Counted from the first letter of the stretch, positions 15,865 to 29,339 are shown. The stretch is 64,000 nt of DNA from Bradyrhizobium sp. CCGB12 (GCF_024199845.1 NZ_JANADO010000001.1:7006001-7070000), one strand, 5' to 3'. Numbers and translations are program-made. Notes: generated by a model from the letters alone, not told the origin.

Positions 15865-17328
15865 CTAGATCAACCGCACACCTGAGATTGCGGACTTCAG
15901 CCAGCGCAATGCCTGCGGCGGTTGCGCAGCGAGCGGGGCGACGGCGGCCTTCTCCGTCCGGCACTTTTCCAGCTCAGCCACGAAGTCCGCGGACCATTGC
16001 TGGATGGTGTGACCGCGCAGCTTCTTCATCATCGCGTCCCAGCGCATCTTGCGCTCGGTGAGCGGCATGGCGGCGGCGACCGCGATCGCGCGCGCCATGC
16101 CATCGACGTCGTGGGGATTGACGAGCAAGGCGGTATCGAGCTCGTTGGCGGCGCCCGCGAATTTCGACAGCACCAGCACGCCGGGATCAGCCGGGTTTTG
16201 CGCGGCGACATATTCCTTGGCAACGAGGTTCATGCCGTCATGCAGCGGCGTCACCACGCCGACCTGCGCTGTCCGATAGAGACCAGCGAGCACGGCCTGG
16301 CTGAAACCCTTGTTCAAATACCGGATCGGCGTCCAGTCGACCTCGCCGTGACGACCGTTGACGTCGGTGACGAGGCGCGCGACCTCATTCTGCAGATTGC
16401 CATAGGCTTCGATGCCGCCCCGCGAGGGGTTCGCGATCTGGAGCAGCGAGATACTGCGCGCGAACTGCGGCTGCTCGGTCCAGAGCCGGTCGAACGCGCT
16501 GATGCGGTTGACGAGGCCTTTCGAATAATCGAGGCGGTCGACGCCGATCGCGAGGCGTTCGCCGTTGAGGCTGCGCCGCAGCCGCGACACGTCGGGATGC
16601 GATGCCGATTTGGCGGCATAGGCTGCGAACTTCTCCGCGTCGATGCCGATCGGAAACACCTCGCAGCGGGTGCGGCCATGCTGAGAGATCGCAACGCCGT
16701 CCTCGATGGCGAGGCCGAGCTCGCCGCCGACATAAGCGAGGAAGTTCTGGCAATCCTCATTGGTCTGGAAGCCGAGCAGATCGTAGGCCAGCATCGCCGT
16801 GATCAGCTCGCGATGATTGGGCACGCCCTGCATCACCGCGGCCACGGGCCACGGCGTATGCAGAAAGAAGCCGATCGGATCGTCGACACCGAGAGCACGC
16901 AGTTCCGCGCCGAGCGCGAGGAAATGATAATCCTGCACCCAGAACGCTGTTTTTGTTTTTCGGAAGCGCATCAAGGCGCGCGCCATGAAGGCGTTGACCT
17001 CGCGATAGCTGACATAATCCTCGCGCGATACGCGGATCAGATCGCTGCGCGAATGCAGCGCCGGCCACAGCGCCGAGTTGGCAAAGCCTTCGTAATAGCC
17101 GCCGTAATGCGCCGCCGGCAGATCCAGCGTCGCAATCGCGCCCGAGCCCAGTGCTTCGATCTCGGCGAATGGTTCCTTCAGATGGCCGTCCCGCACACGA
17201 CCCGAAGACCCCACCCAGATCGCGCCCGAATGTTCCACCACCGGCAGCAAGGCTGCCGCAAGTCCGCCCGTCATGGGTTCATTGGGCTTGCCGCGCGCGA
17301 CTCGATTAGAAACGACGACTAAGTTCAC
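15865..17328 (-). CDS. otsA: Trehalose-6-phosphate synthase
   Basis: This 487-residue GT20 glycosyltransferase joins UDP-glucose and glucose-6-phosphate to trehalose-6-phosphate in the cytoplasm. Recognisable features are the N-terminal VVVSNRVARG and GGLAAALLP loop, WVQDYHFLALGAELR, DRLDYSKGLVNRI, and the donor-binding DGMNLVAKEYVAAQ near residue 355. The start is GTG at 17328 with AGGAGGGG 8 bases upstream. It lies downstream of otsB and the MFS gene on the same strand, with 237 bases between otsB and otsA. The pathway provides osmoprotection, usual in Bradyrhizobium. Confidence 0.96.
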   Translation of the reverse strand: MNLVVVSNRVARGKPNEPMTGGLAAALLPVVEHSGAIWVGSSGRVRDGHLKEPFAEIEALGSGAIATLDLPAAHYGGYYEGFANSALWPALHSRSDLIRVSREDYVSYREVNAFMARALMRFRKTKTAFWVQDYHFLALGAELRALGVDDPIGFFLHTPWPVAAVMQGVPNHRELITAMLAYDLLGFQTNEDCQNFLAYVGGELGLAIEDGVAISQHGRTRCEVFPIGIDAEKFAAYAAKSASHPDVSRLRRSLNGERLAIGVDRLDYSKGLVNRISAFDRLWTEQPQFARSISLLQIANPSRGGIEAYGNLQNEVARLVTDVNGRHGEVDWTPIRYLNKGFSQAVLAGLYRTAQVGVVTPLHDGMNLVAKEYVAAQNPADPGVLVLSKFAGAANELDTALLVNPHDVDGMARAIAVAAAMPLTERKMRWDAMMKKLRGHTIQQWSADFVAELEKCRTEKAAVAPLAAQPPQALRWLKSAISGVRLI

Positions 17329-17565
17329 AGGTCGTCCCCTCCTGTTTCATTCCACCCCGTTTAACTGCCGTTCATCAATATGGTTCCTGTCATCATTTCT
17401 TCGGATTGAAACCAAAATCGGGCGTACGCGTTGGAACTGGTTTCCCTTGAGGGAACCCGGCGATATCATTCAACAAAGACGGTTTCTGCCGCGCGGGATC
17501 GCGCAAGACGTGGCACGCACCAGCAACTGCTGCCAGCGACAATGTGGCCTTGACGTGTCGGTGCC

Positions 17566-18393
17566 TTATTCCAACCTTGTGTCGTCGAGCAGCCGCGCAA
17601 GGAACGCGCGCACGTCGCTTGGCGTATCGAAGTGGCCATTGACGCCGATGGCGCGGCGGCCGACCGAGAAGGCGAGCCCGTCCATGTCAGGCATGATCGC
17701 GAACACGGTTTCATCGGTGACGTCGTCACCGATGAAGATCGGACGACGTCCCCTGAACGGCTCGTGCTTCATCAGTTCGCGAACGCCGGTGGCCTTGGTG
17801 AAGCCGGAATGCTTGATCTCGCAGACGAACTTTCCGGGCAGCACCTCGATCGGCGCATTGGGCAGGTCGGCGCGGATCAGCGACACGGATTCGTAGATCG
17901 CCTTCTCAGCATGCGGCGCAAGGCGATAATGCAGCGCCAGCGAATAGCCCTTGTCCTCGAGCAGGATGCCGGGACTGAGCTTTGCGATCGCAGCCAGCCG
18001 TCGCTTCAGCTCCTTGTCCATCGGCGGCGCATGCACGTCGTCGGCTTCATTGCCCACCGACAGGCGCATTTCGGCACCGTGGCCGGCGACTGCGCGAAAC
18101 ACGTCGGGTGCGAAGATCAGGTCGATATCATTGAGCGAGCGTCCGCTAACCATCGCCAGCGCGCCCGAGGTGCGCTCGGTCAGCCGGTTCAGCGTCTCCG
18201 ACAGTCCCGGCGGCACCCACACCTCGCGCGGCGTCGGCATCAAGTCGAGCAGCGTGCCGTCGATGTCGAGCAGGATTGCGATCTCGTTCAGATGCGGCAC
18301 GAGCGCATGCGGCACCGGCACCGCGTCGGGCGCTTCGTCCTCAAGCATGGTGCGCTTCTCGTCCAAAGCCATTTCCGCTAGTTCCGATTTCAT
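17566..18393 (-). CDS. otsB: Trehalose-6-phosphate phosphatase
   Basis: A 275-residue HAD-superfamily phosphatase that removes phosphate from trehalose-6-phosphate. HAD motif I is ILLDIDGTLLDL, with Asp41-x-Asp nucleophile and acid. Motif II is AMVSGRSLNDID, and motif IV is IFIGDDVTDETVF. The ATG at 18393 has GGAG 6 bases upstream, overlapping the end of the MFS gene, which stops 3 bases before it, so the two genes are coupled. It works with otsA downstream. Confidence 0.96.
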   Translation of the reverse strand: MKSELAEMALDEKRTMLEDEAPDAVPVPHALVPHLNEIAILLDIDGTLLDLMPTPREVWVPPGLSETLNRLTERTSGALAMVSGRSLNDIDLIFAPDVFRAVAGHGAEMRLSVGNEADDVHAPPMDKELKRRLAAIAKLSPGILLEDKGYSLALHYRLAPHAEKAIYESVSLIRADLPNAPIEVLPGKFVCEIKHSGFTKATGVRELMKHEPFRGRRPIFIGDDVTDETVFAIMPDMDGLAFSVGRRAIGVNGHFDTPSDVRAFLARLLDDTRLE

Positions 18394-18396
18394 AGT

Positions 18397-19881
18397 CTAC
18401 TCCATAAAGGCAAGCGGCCGCGCGATTTCTTCGAGCGATTTGCGCTCCGCCGAAACGGCGTAGCGCCACGCTACGATCGCAGCCGCGATCATCAGGAACG
18501 CCCCCAGCAGATAGCCGGCGAACACGCTGGTGCGTGATCCCGTGTCGATCAGCGCGCCAAACAGAGCCGGCCCGATCACGCCGCCGATACCCGTGCCGAT
18601 CGCATAGAACACCGCGATCGCCAGCGCGCGAACCTCCAGGGGAAACGTCTCACTGACGGTGAGATAGGCCGCGCTCGCGGCCGGCGAGGCGAAGAAGAAG
18701 ATCACCATCCAGGCGATGGTCTGCCCCTGCGCGCTCAGCGCGCCGATCGAGAACAGATAGCCTGATAGCGCGAGCAGCAGGCCCGAGACGCCATAGGTGA
18801 ACGTGATCATGGTGCGGCGGCCGAGTGTATCGAACAGGCGGCCGAGCAGCAGCGGGCCGAGGAAGTTGCCGGCGGCGAAGGGCAGCAGGTACCAGCCGAC
18901 GTTATCGGCGCTGATGCCGTAGAAATCGGTCAGCACCAGCGCGAAGGTGAAGAAGATGGCGTTGTAGAAGAACGCCTGCGCGCTCATCAGCACGAGGCCG
19001 ACCAGCGCGCGCTGGCGATAGACCGAAAACAGCGTGTGGACGACCTCGGCGATCGGCGTATGATCGCGCATCCTCAAACGGATCTTCGTGAAGCGCCCGT
19101 CGCTCGTATCCTGGCCGTGTCCGATCACCGAGCGCTCGATGTCGTCGACGATGGCATGGGCCTCGTCGGGACGGCCATGGATCATCAGCCAGCGTGGACT
19201 TTCCGGAATCCACATCCGCATCAGGAGCACGACGAGGCCGAGTGTTGCGCCGATCAGATAGGCGAGACGCCAGCCGAGATCGGGACCGATCACGGCAGGA
19301 TCGAGCAGCACGATCGCCGCCACCGCACCCATCGCGGCGCCGATCCAGAAGCTGCCGTTGATGACGAGATCGGTCCAGCCGCGATAGCGCGCCGGCACCA
19401 GTTCCTGGATGGTCGAATTGATCGCGGTATATTCGCCGCCGATGCCGGCGCCGGTGAGGAAGCGAAACAGCGCGTAGCTCGCGACATCCCATGACAGAGC
19501 CGTCGCGGCCGTTGCCGACAGATAGAGCGCAAGCGTGATGAAGAACAGTTTCTTGCGGCCGATGCGGTCGGTGAGCCAACCGAAGCCGAGCGCACCCAGC
19601 ACCGCGCCGGCGAGATAGGCGGAATTGGCAATGCCGAGGTCGAGATTGGAGAAATGCAGCGACGCGCTGTGCTTCAACGCACCCGAGAGCGCGCCGGCAA
19701 GCGTCACCTCTAATCCGTCGAGGATCCAGGTGATGCCGAGCGCGAGCACGACGCGCGTATGGAAGCCGCTCCACGGCAATGCGTCGAGGCGCGAGGGAAT
19801 GCTGGTCTCGACGATGCGATCGGTCGCCGTCGCCGCGATCGCAGGGCCATAGTTCAGCGCTGGGCTTTGCTGCAATTCCAT
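18397..19881 (-). CDS. MFS transporter of the sugar/metabolite porter type
   Basis: About 494 residues with 12 hydrophobic segments. The loop 2-3 motif is WLTDRIGRKKLFF. After helix 6 comes MWIPESPRWLM, the PESPRWL signature of the sugar porter and related metabolite:H+ symporter families. A long central cytoplasmic loop follows (residues about 225-275). The ATG at 19881 is chosen over a TTG at 19902; neither has a good ribosome site. It is first in the operon with otsB and perhaps otsA, suggesting transport of a sugar or compatible solute, but the substrate cannot be read from sequence. Confidence 0.85.
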   Translation of the reverse strand: MELQQSPALNYGPAIAATATDRIVETSIPSRLDALPWSGFHTRVVLALGITWILDGLEVTLAGALSGALKHSASLHFSNLDLGIANSAYLAGAVLGALGFGWLTDRIGRKKLFFITLALYLSATAATALSWDVASYALFRFLTGAGIGGEYTAINSTIQELVPARYRGWTDLVINGSFWIGAAMGAVAAIVLLDPAVIGPDLGWRLAYLIGATLGLVVLLMRMWIPESPRWLMIHGRPDEAHAIVDDIERSVIGHGQDTSDGRFTKIRLRMRDHTPIAEVVHTLFSVYRQRALVGLVLMSAQAFFYNAIFFTFALVLTDFYGISADNVGWYLLPFAAGNFLGPLLLGRLFDTLGRRTMITFTYGVSGLLLALSGYLFSIGALSAQGQTIAWMVIFFFASPAASAAYLTVSETFPLEVRALAIAVFYAIGTGIGGVIGPALFGALIDTGSRTSVFAGYLLGAFLMIAAAIVAWRYAVSAERKSLEEIARPLAFME

Positions 19882-20064
19882 CGCGTTGTTGCGTCGGGCC
19901 AATGGAAGCGGCCCCGGTTCACATGACGTGGACGGGGTCGAATCCGATCATGGGAGTGCGGCATTCCGCCTGCCACCTGCGACAACGTTTGCAATGTGGC
20001 CCGGTTCCCCCGGGAACAGCCTCCCAGAACATCCGTTTCCGATGGAGCCGCAAGGAGTTGACGC

Positions 20065-20436
20065 ATGGCTCAGGTCAGAAAGACGACACATTCTCGGAAG
20101 ACAGGCGCGCGCAAGACCAACGCAAGGCGCACCACGACGGCGCGCAAGAGCACCAAGCGCGGCGCGCCAAAGCGCTGGTCGCAACGGGTGACGAAGCAGA
20201 GCGACGCGCTCGACCTCAAGCAGGGCGTGTTCAAGCTGACCAGCGCGAAGAAGATCGCGGCTTCGCTGAAGCGCTCGGCCGAGCACAGCTCGCGTCGCAA
20301 GACCGGCGCCTATCGCTCGGCGCTGTCGATGCTGACCTTCTACATCAACCGCGCCGGCAAGACGCTGCCCAAGACGCAGCGCACGCGGCTGGAGCGCGCG
20401 AAGGTGGAGCTGAAGCGGGCGTTCGGGAAGGGGTGA
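20065..20436 (+). CDS. DUF3175 protein
   Basis: A 123-residue basic protein. The N-terminal 35 residues are a Lys/Arg/Thr-rich tail with KTxARKT-type repeats reminiscent of histone H1-like tails. The DUF3175 core follows: KRWSQRVTKQSDALDLKQGV, then KKIAASLKRSAE and SMLTFYINRAGK. The start has AAGGAG 7 bases upstream. The tail suggests nucleic acid binding; no function is established to my knowledge. Confidence 0.85.
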   Translation: MAQVRKTTHSRKTGARKTNARRTTTARKSTKRGAPKRWSQRVTKQSDALDLKQGVFKLTSAKKIAASLKRSAEHSSRRKTGAYRSALSMLTFYINRAGKTLPKTQRTRLERAKVELKRAFGKG

Positions 20437-20460
20437 GGCGGACCGCGCCTTTTACTCCAC

Positions 20461-20622
20461 CGTCGTCCTGGACAAGCGAGCGAAGCAAGCGCTGATCCAG
20501 GACCCATAACCACCGGCAGTGGTTTGGCGGAGACTGGAAGTTACCAGTCCGCCCTACAACCACGTCCTGTGGTTATGGATCCCGGATCTGCGCGCGCTTG
20601 AGGCGCGCTTGTCCGGGACGAC
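20461..20622. repeat. REP-like pair (intact)
   Basis: Two imperfect palindromes face each other. The left arm runs from GTCCTGGACAAGCG to TCCAGGAC (20464-20502). The right arm runs from TCCCGGATCTGCGCGC to GTCCGGGAC (20580-20618). The spacer carries CATAACCACCGG and its inverse CTGTGGTTATGG. The same unit recurs at 22861-22990 and around the IS at 30475 and 31968. It lies between convergent genes. Confidence 0.8.
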
Positions 20623-20665
20623 GGCGGAGGATGAGGTGGCAGCGTCAGCTTCAGACGCAGCGAAC

Positions 20666-22711
20666 TTACGCCGCCTTGATATTCGCCATGAAGCGGTCGA
20701 GCTCGGCACGCAGGCGGGTGCTTTCGCTCGACAGCGTCTTGGCCGAGTGCAGCACCTCCTCCGAGGCCGAGCCGGTCTCGGCGGCGCCGCGGTTGACCTC
20801 GCCGATATCGGTGGCCGCGGTCTGGGTGCCATGGGCGACGGTCTGGACGCTGCGGGCGATCTCCTGCGTCGCCGCACCCTGCTGCTCGACCGCGCTCGCG
20901 ATCGAGGTCGAGATCGACGATATCTGGCCGATGGTCGCGCCGATCTCCTTGATCGCGGCGACCGATTCGGCCGTGGCGCCCTGCATGCCGGTGATGTGCG
21001 AGGAGATTTCATCCGTCGCCTTCGCCGTCTGGCTCGCCAGCGACTTCACCTCGCTCGCAACCACCGCAAAGCCGCGGCCGGCTTCACCGGCGCGCGCCGC
21101 CTCGATGGTGGCGTTGAGCGCCAGCAGGTTGGTCTGCTCGGCAATCGCCGTGATCAGCTTGACCACTTCGCCGATCTGCTGTGCCGCATGCGACAGTTTT
21201 CCGATGCGGCCGTCGGTCTGCTTGGCCTGCACCACGGCGGCTTCGGCAATGCGGCTGGAATCGCGGACCTGGCGGCCGATCTCCTCGACCGAGGCCGAGA
21301 GCTCCTCGGTCGCGGTCGCGACCGACTGCATGTTGGAGGAGGCCTGCTCGGAGACGCCAGCGACCTGGCTCGACAGGCTCTGCGTGGTCTCGGCGGTGCG
21401 GGTCAGCGTGGAGGCCGCCGATTCCAGCTGCACGGCGGAGGCCGAGACGTTGGAGACGATGGCGCCGACCGCGCTCTCGAAATCGTCGGCGAAGCGGATC
21501 AGCTCGGCGCGGCGGCTTGCGGCCTGCTCCCGGTTCTGGACTTCGCTAGCGGCGGCATCGCGCTCGGCCTTGGCCACCGCCTGAACCTTGAACTCCTCGA
21601 CCGCGCCGGCCATCTCGCCGATCTCGTCCTTGCGGCCAAGACCCGGCAGCACCACGTCGAAATTGCCCGAAGCCAGCTCCCGCATCGCCTTGCACATCGC
21701 GATCATCGGACGCGAGATGCCGTTGCCGAGCATCCAGGCCAGCACGGCACCGATGGCAAGGCCACCCAGCGCCAGCATCAGCATCAGCCGCTCGGTCTCC
21801 ACGATGGTGCCATTGGCGCTGGCCTCGATCCGCTGCTGGTCGGCGGTCAGGCCCGAGCGCAGCTCGTCCGAAAGCTTGAGGATGGACGCAGCCGTCTTGG
21901 TCATCTCGCCGTTCGATTTGACGATGACCTTCACGTTTTCGGTCAGCTTTGCGAAGGACGTGCGGTACTGCTTCAGCAGGTTGCCGATCTCGGTGACGCG
22001 GTCGGTGATCTTCTGGTCGTTGGCGTAGATCGAGACCAGCAAGGTCTCCAGGAACTTGATGCGGGCGATCACGCCGTCGGCGGTCTTCGGCTCCGGCTTG
22101 GCAACGAAGGCGCTGACCGAGGTGGAGACCGCCAGATATTGCGAAGTGATGTCCTTGGCCGTGGTCTGGACCGATGCGAGACCGGCCAGCGCAGCCGTGT
22201 CTGCGAGATCGTCGAACTTGAAACGGATCTTGTTGCCGACGCTGTTGAGCTCATCGGCCGCGATCTTGTTGTTCTCACGCGTCAGGGTGATGATCTCACT
22301 GAACACCTTCGTGAAGCGCTGGAACTCGGCCTCGAGCTTGCCGACCTGCTCCCGGCGAGCAGCACCAGTCGTGGCGGACATCGACTTGCCGATCGCGCTC
22401 CTCAGATTTTCTTCGGCGGCCTTGGCCGCGATCTCGTCGTCCGCCGCGCCCGTCAATGTATAGGCTCGCGTCAGCCCCTGATAGGCAATCAGGTCGCGAT
22501 CGACCGTCCGTGCGAGATCGGCTTCCGACACGCTGGTCCGATAGGAGGCAACGGCGCCTGCGATCCGCTCGAAGCCGAAATAGGCGAAAGCCATGCTAAC
22601 GGCGAGGATGGCAAGCACCGCCACGAAGCCGAGGATGATTTTGGCGCGAAAGCGCAAAATGAGCAGATTCGATTTGTTCGGCTTGGATTTGACGGACATT
22701 CCCCACCCCAT
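20666..22711 (-). CDS. Methyl-accepting chemotaxis protein (copy 1)
   Basis: A 681-residue transmembrane chemoreceptor: TM1 near residues 25-50, a helical periplasmic sensor of about 240 residues, TM2 near 305-330, HAMP, and the cytoplasmic signalling domain with the conserved hairpin tip [20 protein letters not shown]. It signals to the CheA/CheW array. There is no C-terminal pentapeptide for CheR/CheB tethering. The start is 22711 or the ATG four codons downstream; both follow G-rich sequence. Its C-terminal half is almost identical in DNA to the next chemoreceptor, while the sensor half has diverged. Confidence 0.93.
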   Translation of the reverse strand: MGWGMSVKSKPNKSNLLILRFRAKIILGFVAVLAILAVSMAFAYFGFERIAGAVASYRTSVSEADLARTVDRDLIAYQGLTRAYTLTGAADDEIAAKAAEENLRSAIGKSMSATTGAARREQVGKLEAEFQRFTKVFSEIITLTRENNKIAADELNSVGNKIRFKFDDLADTAALAGLASVQTTAKDITSQYLAVSTSVSAFVAKPEPKTADGVIARIKFLETLLVSIYANDQKITDRVTEIGNLLKQYRTSFAKLTENVKVIVKSNGEMTKTAASILKLSDELRSGLTADQQRIEASANGTIVETERLMLMLALGGLAIGAVLAWMLGNGISRPMIAMCKAMRELASGNFDVVLPGLGRKDEIGEMAGAVEEFKVQAVAKAERDAAASEVQNREQAASRRAELIRFADDFESAVGAIVSNVSASAVQLESAASTLTRTAETTQSLSSQVAGVSEQASSNMQSVATATEELSASVEEIGRQVRDSSRIAEAAVVQAKQTDGRIGKLSHAAQQIGEVVKLITAIAEQTNLLALNATIEAARAGEAGRGFAVVASEVKSLASQTAKATDEISSHITGMQGATAESVAAIKEIGATIGQISSISTSIASAVEQQGAATQEIARSVQTVAHGTQTAATDIGEVNRGAAETGSASEEVLHSAKTLSSESTRLRAELDRFMANIKAA
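20671..21715. repeat. Long direct repeat, copy A (chemoreceptor signalling half)
   Basis: Near-identical to 23034-24078 at a constant offset of 2363 bases, with only scattered substitutions seen and no indels. It covers HAMP end to C-terminus and stops abruptly at the TM2/HAMP boundary. Confidence 0.9.
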
Positions 22712-22860
22712 TCCATTCGCGGAAAACCAGGCGCAGCCCGGGAGCAGCCCGCTCCCCGACTCTCCAGCACGTTAGGGGGCAAAGGATAAGCTGTGGTAAA
22801 TTTGTGGCACCGCAACTGGCAGCGGGGTGATGCGGGAATGGTGAGGGCATCCCTCACTTG

Positions 22861-22990
22861 TCATCCCGGACAAGCGCAGCGCCGATCCGGGATCCATAGC
22901 CACAGGGAGTGGTTTGGCGAAGACTTGCAGTTGCCAGCATCGCGTCCCACGACGCCTTGTGGTTATAGGTCCCGGCCTTCGCCGGGACGA
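22861..22990. repeat. REP-like pair
   Basis: The left arm has TCCCGGACAAGCGC and GATCCGGGA. The right arm has GTCCCGGCCTTCGCCGGGAC, a short perfect hairpin at about 22969-22988. The same spacer words as in the unit at 20461 are present (CCACAGGGAGTGGTTTGGCG, then TGTGGTTATAGG). It fills most of the gap between the two chemoreceptor genes and may terminate the upstream one. Confidence 0.75.
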
Positions 22991-23028
22991 CAACGAGTGT
23001 GAGGCGATAGCGTCGGCCTTATGCCGCC

Positions 23029-25086
23029 CTACGCCGCCCTGATATTCGCCATGAAGCGGTCGAGCTCGGCACGCAGGCGGGTGCTTTCGCTCGACAGCGT
23101 CTTGGCCGAGTGCAGCACCTCCTCCGAGGCCGAGCCGGTCTCGGCGGCGCCGCGGTTGACCTCGCCGATATCGGTGGCCGCGGTCTGGGTGCCATGGGCG
23201 ACGGTCTGGACGCTGCGGGCGATCTCCTGCGTCGCCGCACCCTGCTGCTCGACCGCGCTCGCGATCGAGGTCGAGATCGACGATATCTGGCCGATGGTCG
23301 CGCCGATCTCCTTGATCGCGGCGACCGATTCGGCCGTGGCGCCCTGCATGCCGGTGATGTGCGAGGAGATTTCATCCGTCGCCTTCGCCGTCTGGCTCGC
23401 CAGCGACTTCACCTCGCTCGCAACCACCGCAAAGCCGCGGCCGGCTTCACCGGCGCGCGCCGCCTCGATGGTGGCGTTGAGCGCCAGAAGGTTGGTCTGC
23501 TCGGCAATCGCCGTGATCAGCTTGACCACTTCGCCGATCTGCTGTGCCGCGTGCGACAGTTTTCCGATGCGGCCGTCGGTCTGCTTGGCCTGCACCACGG
23601 CGGCTTCGGCAATGCGGCTGGAATCGCGGACCTGGCGGCCGATCTCCTCGACCGAAGCCGAGAGCTCCTCGGTCGCGGTCGCGACCGACTGCATGTTGGA
23701 GGAGGCTTGCTCGGAGACCCCGGCGACCTGGCTCGACAGGCTCTGCGTGGTCTCGGCGGTGCGGGTCAGCGTGGAGGCCGCCGATTCCAGCTGCACGGCG
23801 GAGGCCGAGACGTTCGAGACGATGGCGCCGACCGCGCTCTCGAAATCGTCGGCGAAGCGGATCAGCTCGGCGCGGCGGCCTGCGGCCTGCTCCCTGTTCT
23901 GGACTTCGCTGGCGGCGGCATCGCGCTCGGCCTTGGCCACCGCCTGAACCTTGAACTCCTCGACCGCGCCGGCCATCTCGCCGATCTCGTCCTTGCGGCC
24001 AAGACCCGGCAGCACCACGTCGAAATTGCCCGAAGCCAGCTCCCGCATCGCCTTGCACATCGCGATCATCGGACGCGACATGCCGGTCCCGAGCAGGAAG
24101 GCGAGGACCGCCCCGAGCAGCGTGCCGCCGATGGCGAGCATCAGCACCAGTTGCTCGGTCTGCCCGATGGTCGCCTCCGACTCCGCTTCCAGCCGCTGCT
24201 GTTCGGCGACGAGGTCCGCCTTCATGGCGGTGGCGCCCTGAAGGATCGCACTGGCCGAACCGCTCATTTCGGTCAGGAGGTCATCGACCATCTTGGCGTT
24301 GGCGATCAGCTTCTCCAGCGCGTCCCGATAGGCCCCAAGCAGCGCTTTGGCGTCATTCAGCCCGGCGACGATCTTGTCGTCCATGGAATAGACCGCACCG
24401 AGCGAGTTCTCGACGAATTTCAGCCGCGCCAGCGCGCTGCTGGCTACCGCCTGGTCGGAGTTGAGGATGAAACTGCCCGCGGCGGAGCTTGCAGTCTGGA
24501 ACTGGGCATTGACCTGCTTGGTGCCGAACTCGATTGACTGCGCTTCCGCATCCGAGGCGTTGTTACCTATGTCGTCCAGCTTGTATTTCAGGAGATTGGC
24601 GTTGCGCTGGAGCTGGTTCTGGACCAGCAGCGCACTATCGCGCTTGGCTTGCAGGATCTTGGCAAAGGTCGCGGAGAAGTTGGAAAACTCCTTGGCGAGC
24701 TTGTTGAGGGCCTCCTGGCGCGCCGGCCTCTTGGCGCTCTTGATGGCCTGATCGATCGCGCTCTTCAGGCCAGCTTCTGCCTCCAGCGCCGCTTTGGCGT
24801 CGTCCTCCTTGCCGGTCACGACGAAGTAGCGGGCGGCGGAACGATAGCCGAGCAGTTCGCGGTCGATGTTGCGGGCAAGATCGGCCTCGGAAACGCTGCT
24901 GCGGTAGGATCCGACCCCGGACGAGACCCGCTCAAAGCCGAAATAGGAGAAGGCCATGCTGCCGGCGGAGATCACCAGCACCGCAGCGAAGCCCAGAATG
25001 ATCTTGGTACGGAACCTGAGGGTGGGAAACAGTGTACGCTTAGACGGCGACGCGATACGCCCGGACATTCCAACCCCCATTTTCAT
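23029..25086 (-). CDS. Methyl-accepting chemotaxis protein (copy 2)
   Basis: This 685-residue chemoreceptor has the same layout as its neighbour: TM1 near residues 25-50, a helical periplasmic sensor, TM2 near 305-330, HAMP and a signalling domain. The sensor half is clearly different in sequence ([20 protein letters not shown], for example), so the two receptors probably sense different ligands while using the same output. The start is ATG 25086; an ATG six codons in (MSGRIASP) is also possible, preceded by GGGGGTTGGA. Tandem arrangement plus homogenised 3' halves points to duplication followed by gene conversion. Confidence 0.93.
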   Translation of the reverse strand: MKMGVGMSGRIASPSKRTLFPTLRFRTKIILGFAAVLVISAGSMAFSYFGFERVSSGVGSYRSSVSEADLARNIDRELLGYRSAARYFVVTGKEDDAKAALEAEAGLKSAIDQAIKSAKRPARQEALNKLAKEFSNFSATFAKILQAKRDSALLVQNQLQRNANLLKYKLDDIGNNASDAEAQSIEFGTKQVNAQFQTASSAAGSFILNSDQAVASSALARLKFVENSLGAVYSMDDKIVAGLNDAKALLGAYRDALEKLIANAKMVDDLLTEMSGSASAILQGATAMKADLVAEQQRLEAESEATIGQTEQLVLMLAIGGTLLGAVLAFLLGTGMSRPMIAMCKAMRELASGNFDVVLPGLGRKDEIGEMAGAVEEFKVQAVAKAERDAAASEVQNREQAAGRRAELIRFADDFESAVGAIVSNVSASAVQLESAASTLTRTAETTQSLSSQVAGVSEQASSNMQSVATATEELSASVEEIGRQVRDSSRIAEAAVVQAKQTDGRIGKLSHAAQQIGEVVKLITAIAEQTNLLALNATIEAARAGEAGRGFAVVASEVKSLASQTAKATDEISSHITGMQGATAESVAAIKEIGATIGQISSISTSIASAVEQQGAATQEIARSVQTVAHGTQTAATDIGEVNRGAAETGSASEEVLHSAKTLSSESTRLRAELDRFMANIRAA
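23034..24078. repeat. Long direct repeat, copy B (chemoreceptor signalling half)
   Basis: Partner of 20671-21715 at constant offset 2363. Confidence 0.9.
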
Positions 25087-25405
25087 TCAGCCCGATCTGG
25101 AGGCGCCCCGCCCCCGATCTGGATGCGCAAAACTAGGGCAGAATCGATAAGGGGCGGTAAATTTGGCATGCCTGCATCATTTTCAGGCTTCCTCGGCCAA
25201 AGGCCGATCGGGTCGACAGACGACTGGCATCCCACGCCAGTCCGACCGCATGCAGTCCGCAGGGCCGCGCGCCGCGCAAATCAAGGCGGTGCCATCTGGA
25301 TCAATGACTTTTCCATGACGCCGGCGACCAAAATCCCAGTTGCAAAGTTCCGGGTCGCTGGTCTCTAATTAGAAACAATCAAAATCATGCCGGGAGGACT
25401 ACACC
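25087..25405. other. Divergent intergenic region, chemoreceptor and coxS
   Basis: About 320 bases between divergently transcribed genes. Promoters for both should be here. I see an AT-rich patch with the palindrome CTAATTAG near 25367 but no confident promoter, hairpin or gene. Confidence 0.4.
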
Positions 25406-25891
<486 letters not shown>

Positions 25892-25975
25892 GGCGACCGC
25901 TCGCAAACAAGAAAACCACCGCCGCTTTCGATGGAAAGCGCGGACCAACAAAATTTCCGGTCGGGAGGACCAGTC

Positions 25976-28318
<2,343 letters not shown>

Positions 28319-28333
28319 GAGGGAGCAACCAAG

Positions 28334-29134
28334 ATGTACCAAACCACCTATCATCGCGCTTCCTCGGTCGACGAAGCCGTCAGCCTGTTCGGCAAGAGCA
28401 GCGAAGCGAAGTTCCTCGCCGGCGGCCAGACGCTGCTGCCGGTGATGAAGCAGCGTCTCGCAAGCCCCTCCGACGTGATCGATCTCGGCAGGATCAAGGA
28501 GCTGCAGGGCGTCGAACTGTCAGGCGATACGCTGACCATCAAGGCCGCCACGACCTATTACGACATCATGCAGAATGCCGATGTGAAGAAGGCAATCCCC
28601 GCGATTGCCTATCTCACCTCGGTGCTCGGCGATCCCGCGGTGCGCTATCGCGGCACGATCGGCGGCTCGATCGCCAACAACGATCCCGCGGCGGACTTCC
28701 CCGCCGCGCTGCTCGCGCTCGGCGCCACCGTGAAGACCAACAAGCGGTCGATCGCGGCGCAGGACTTCTTCCAGGGCCTGTTCGCGACAGCCCTTGAAGA
28801 CGGCGAGATCATCACCGCCGTATCGTTCCCGGTGCCGGCGAAAGCAGGCTACGAAAAGATGCGGCACCCGGCTTCGCGTTTCGCGCTGACCGGCGTGTTC
28901 GTCGCCCAGACCAAATCGGGCGAGGTTCGGGTGGCCGCCACAGGCGCTTCGGAGAGCGGCGTGATGCGGGTGCCCGCGATCGAAGCCGCGCTGAAGGCAA
29001 ACTGGTCGCCGTCGGCACTCGACAATGTCAGCATTTCGGCGAACGGATTGCTGGCCGACATTCACGGCACGGCGGAGTACCGCGCCAACCTCGTCAAGGT
29101 GATGGCGCAGCGCGCGGTGACCGCTGCGGGCTGA
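28334..29134 (+). CDS. CoxM-like FAD subunit
   Basis: A 266-residue FAD-binding medium subunit. The FAD motifs are AGGQTLLPVMKQRL near residue 33 and TIGGSIANNDPAADFP near residue 111. The CO_deh_flav_C domain forms the C-terminal third. The start has GGGAGC upstream, 15 bases after the coxL stop. It completes the trimer. The coxS-coxL-coxM order differs from the coxM-coxS-coxL order of classical CO dehydrogenase, again pointing to a different substrate. Confidence 0.92.
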   Translation: MYQTTYHRASSVDEAVSLFGKSSEAKFLAGGQTLLPVMKQRLASPSDVIDLGRIKELQGVELSGDTLTIKAATTYYDIMQNADVKKAIPAIAYLTSVLGDPAVRYRGTIGGSIANNDPAADFPAALLALGATVKTNKRSIAAQDFFQGLFATALEDGEIITAVSFPVPAKAGYEKMRHPASRFALTGVFVAQTKSGEVRVAATGASESGVMRVPAIEAALKANWSPSALDNVSISANGLLADIHGTAEYRANLVKVMAQRAVTAAG

Positions 29135-29167
29135 GATCGGTCTCTAGCGCCTCAACACAAATCTTCC

Positions 29168-29199
29168 GCGGCGCGCAGAAATGCGCGCCGCTTTTATTA
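29168..29199 (+). terminator. Rho-independent terminator after coxM
   Basis: GCGGCGCGCA pairs perfectly with TGCGCGCCGC around a GAAA tetraloop, then TTTTATTAT. It cleanly ends the cox operon before the CoA-transferase gene. Confidence 0.9.
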
Positions 29200-29339
29200 T
29201 GCGCCTATGCATGAAAAGCGCTTGCCTCACTGGCGTGAAGGCGGGAAAAGTTAATCAGCCAATTAACTCGCCCCACAGAGGAACATCCGAGGCAATTGCC
29301 GAACCAACGGCACCCGCCTGCGGCCCGAGGAAACACAAC

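Noticed and set aside
15922..17322. 466-codon plus-strand frame opposite otsA
   Set aside because: Shadow frame rich in Arg and His; otsA on the minus strand is certain.
20519..22789. 756-codon plus-strand frame opposite chemoreceptor copy 1, and a similar 475-codon frame opposite copy 2
   Set aside because: Antisense shadows. They appear twice only because the underlying DNA is repeated.
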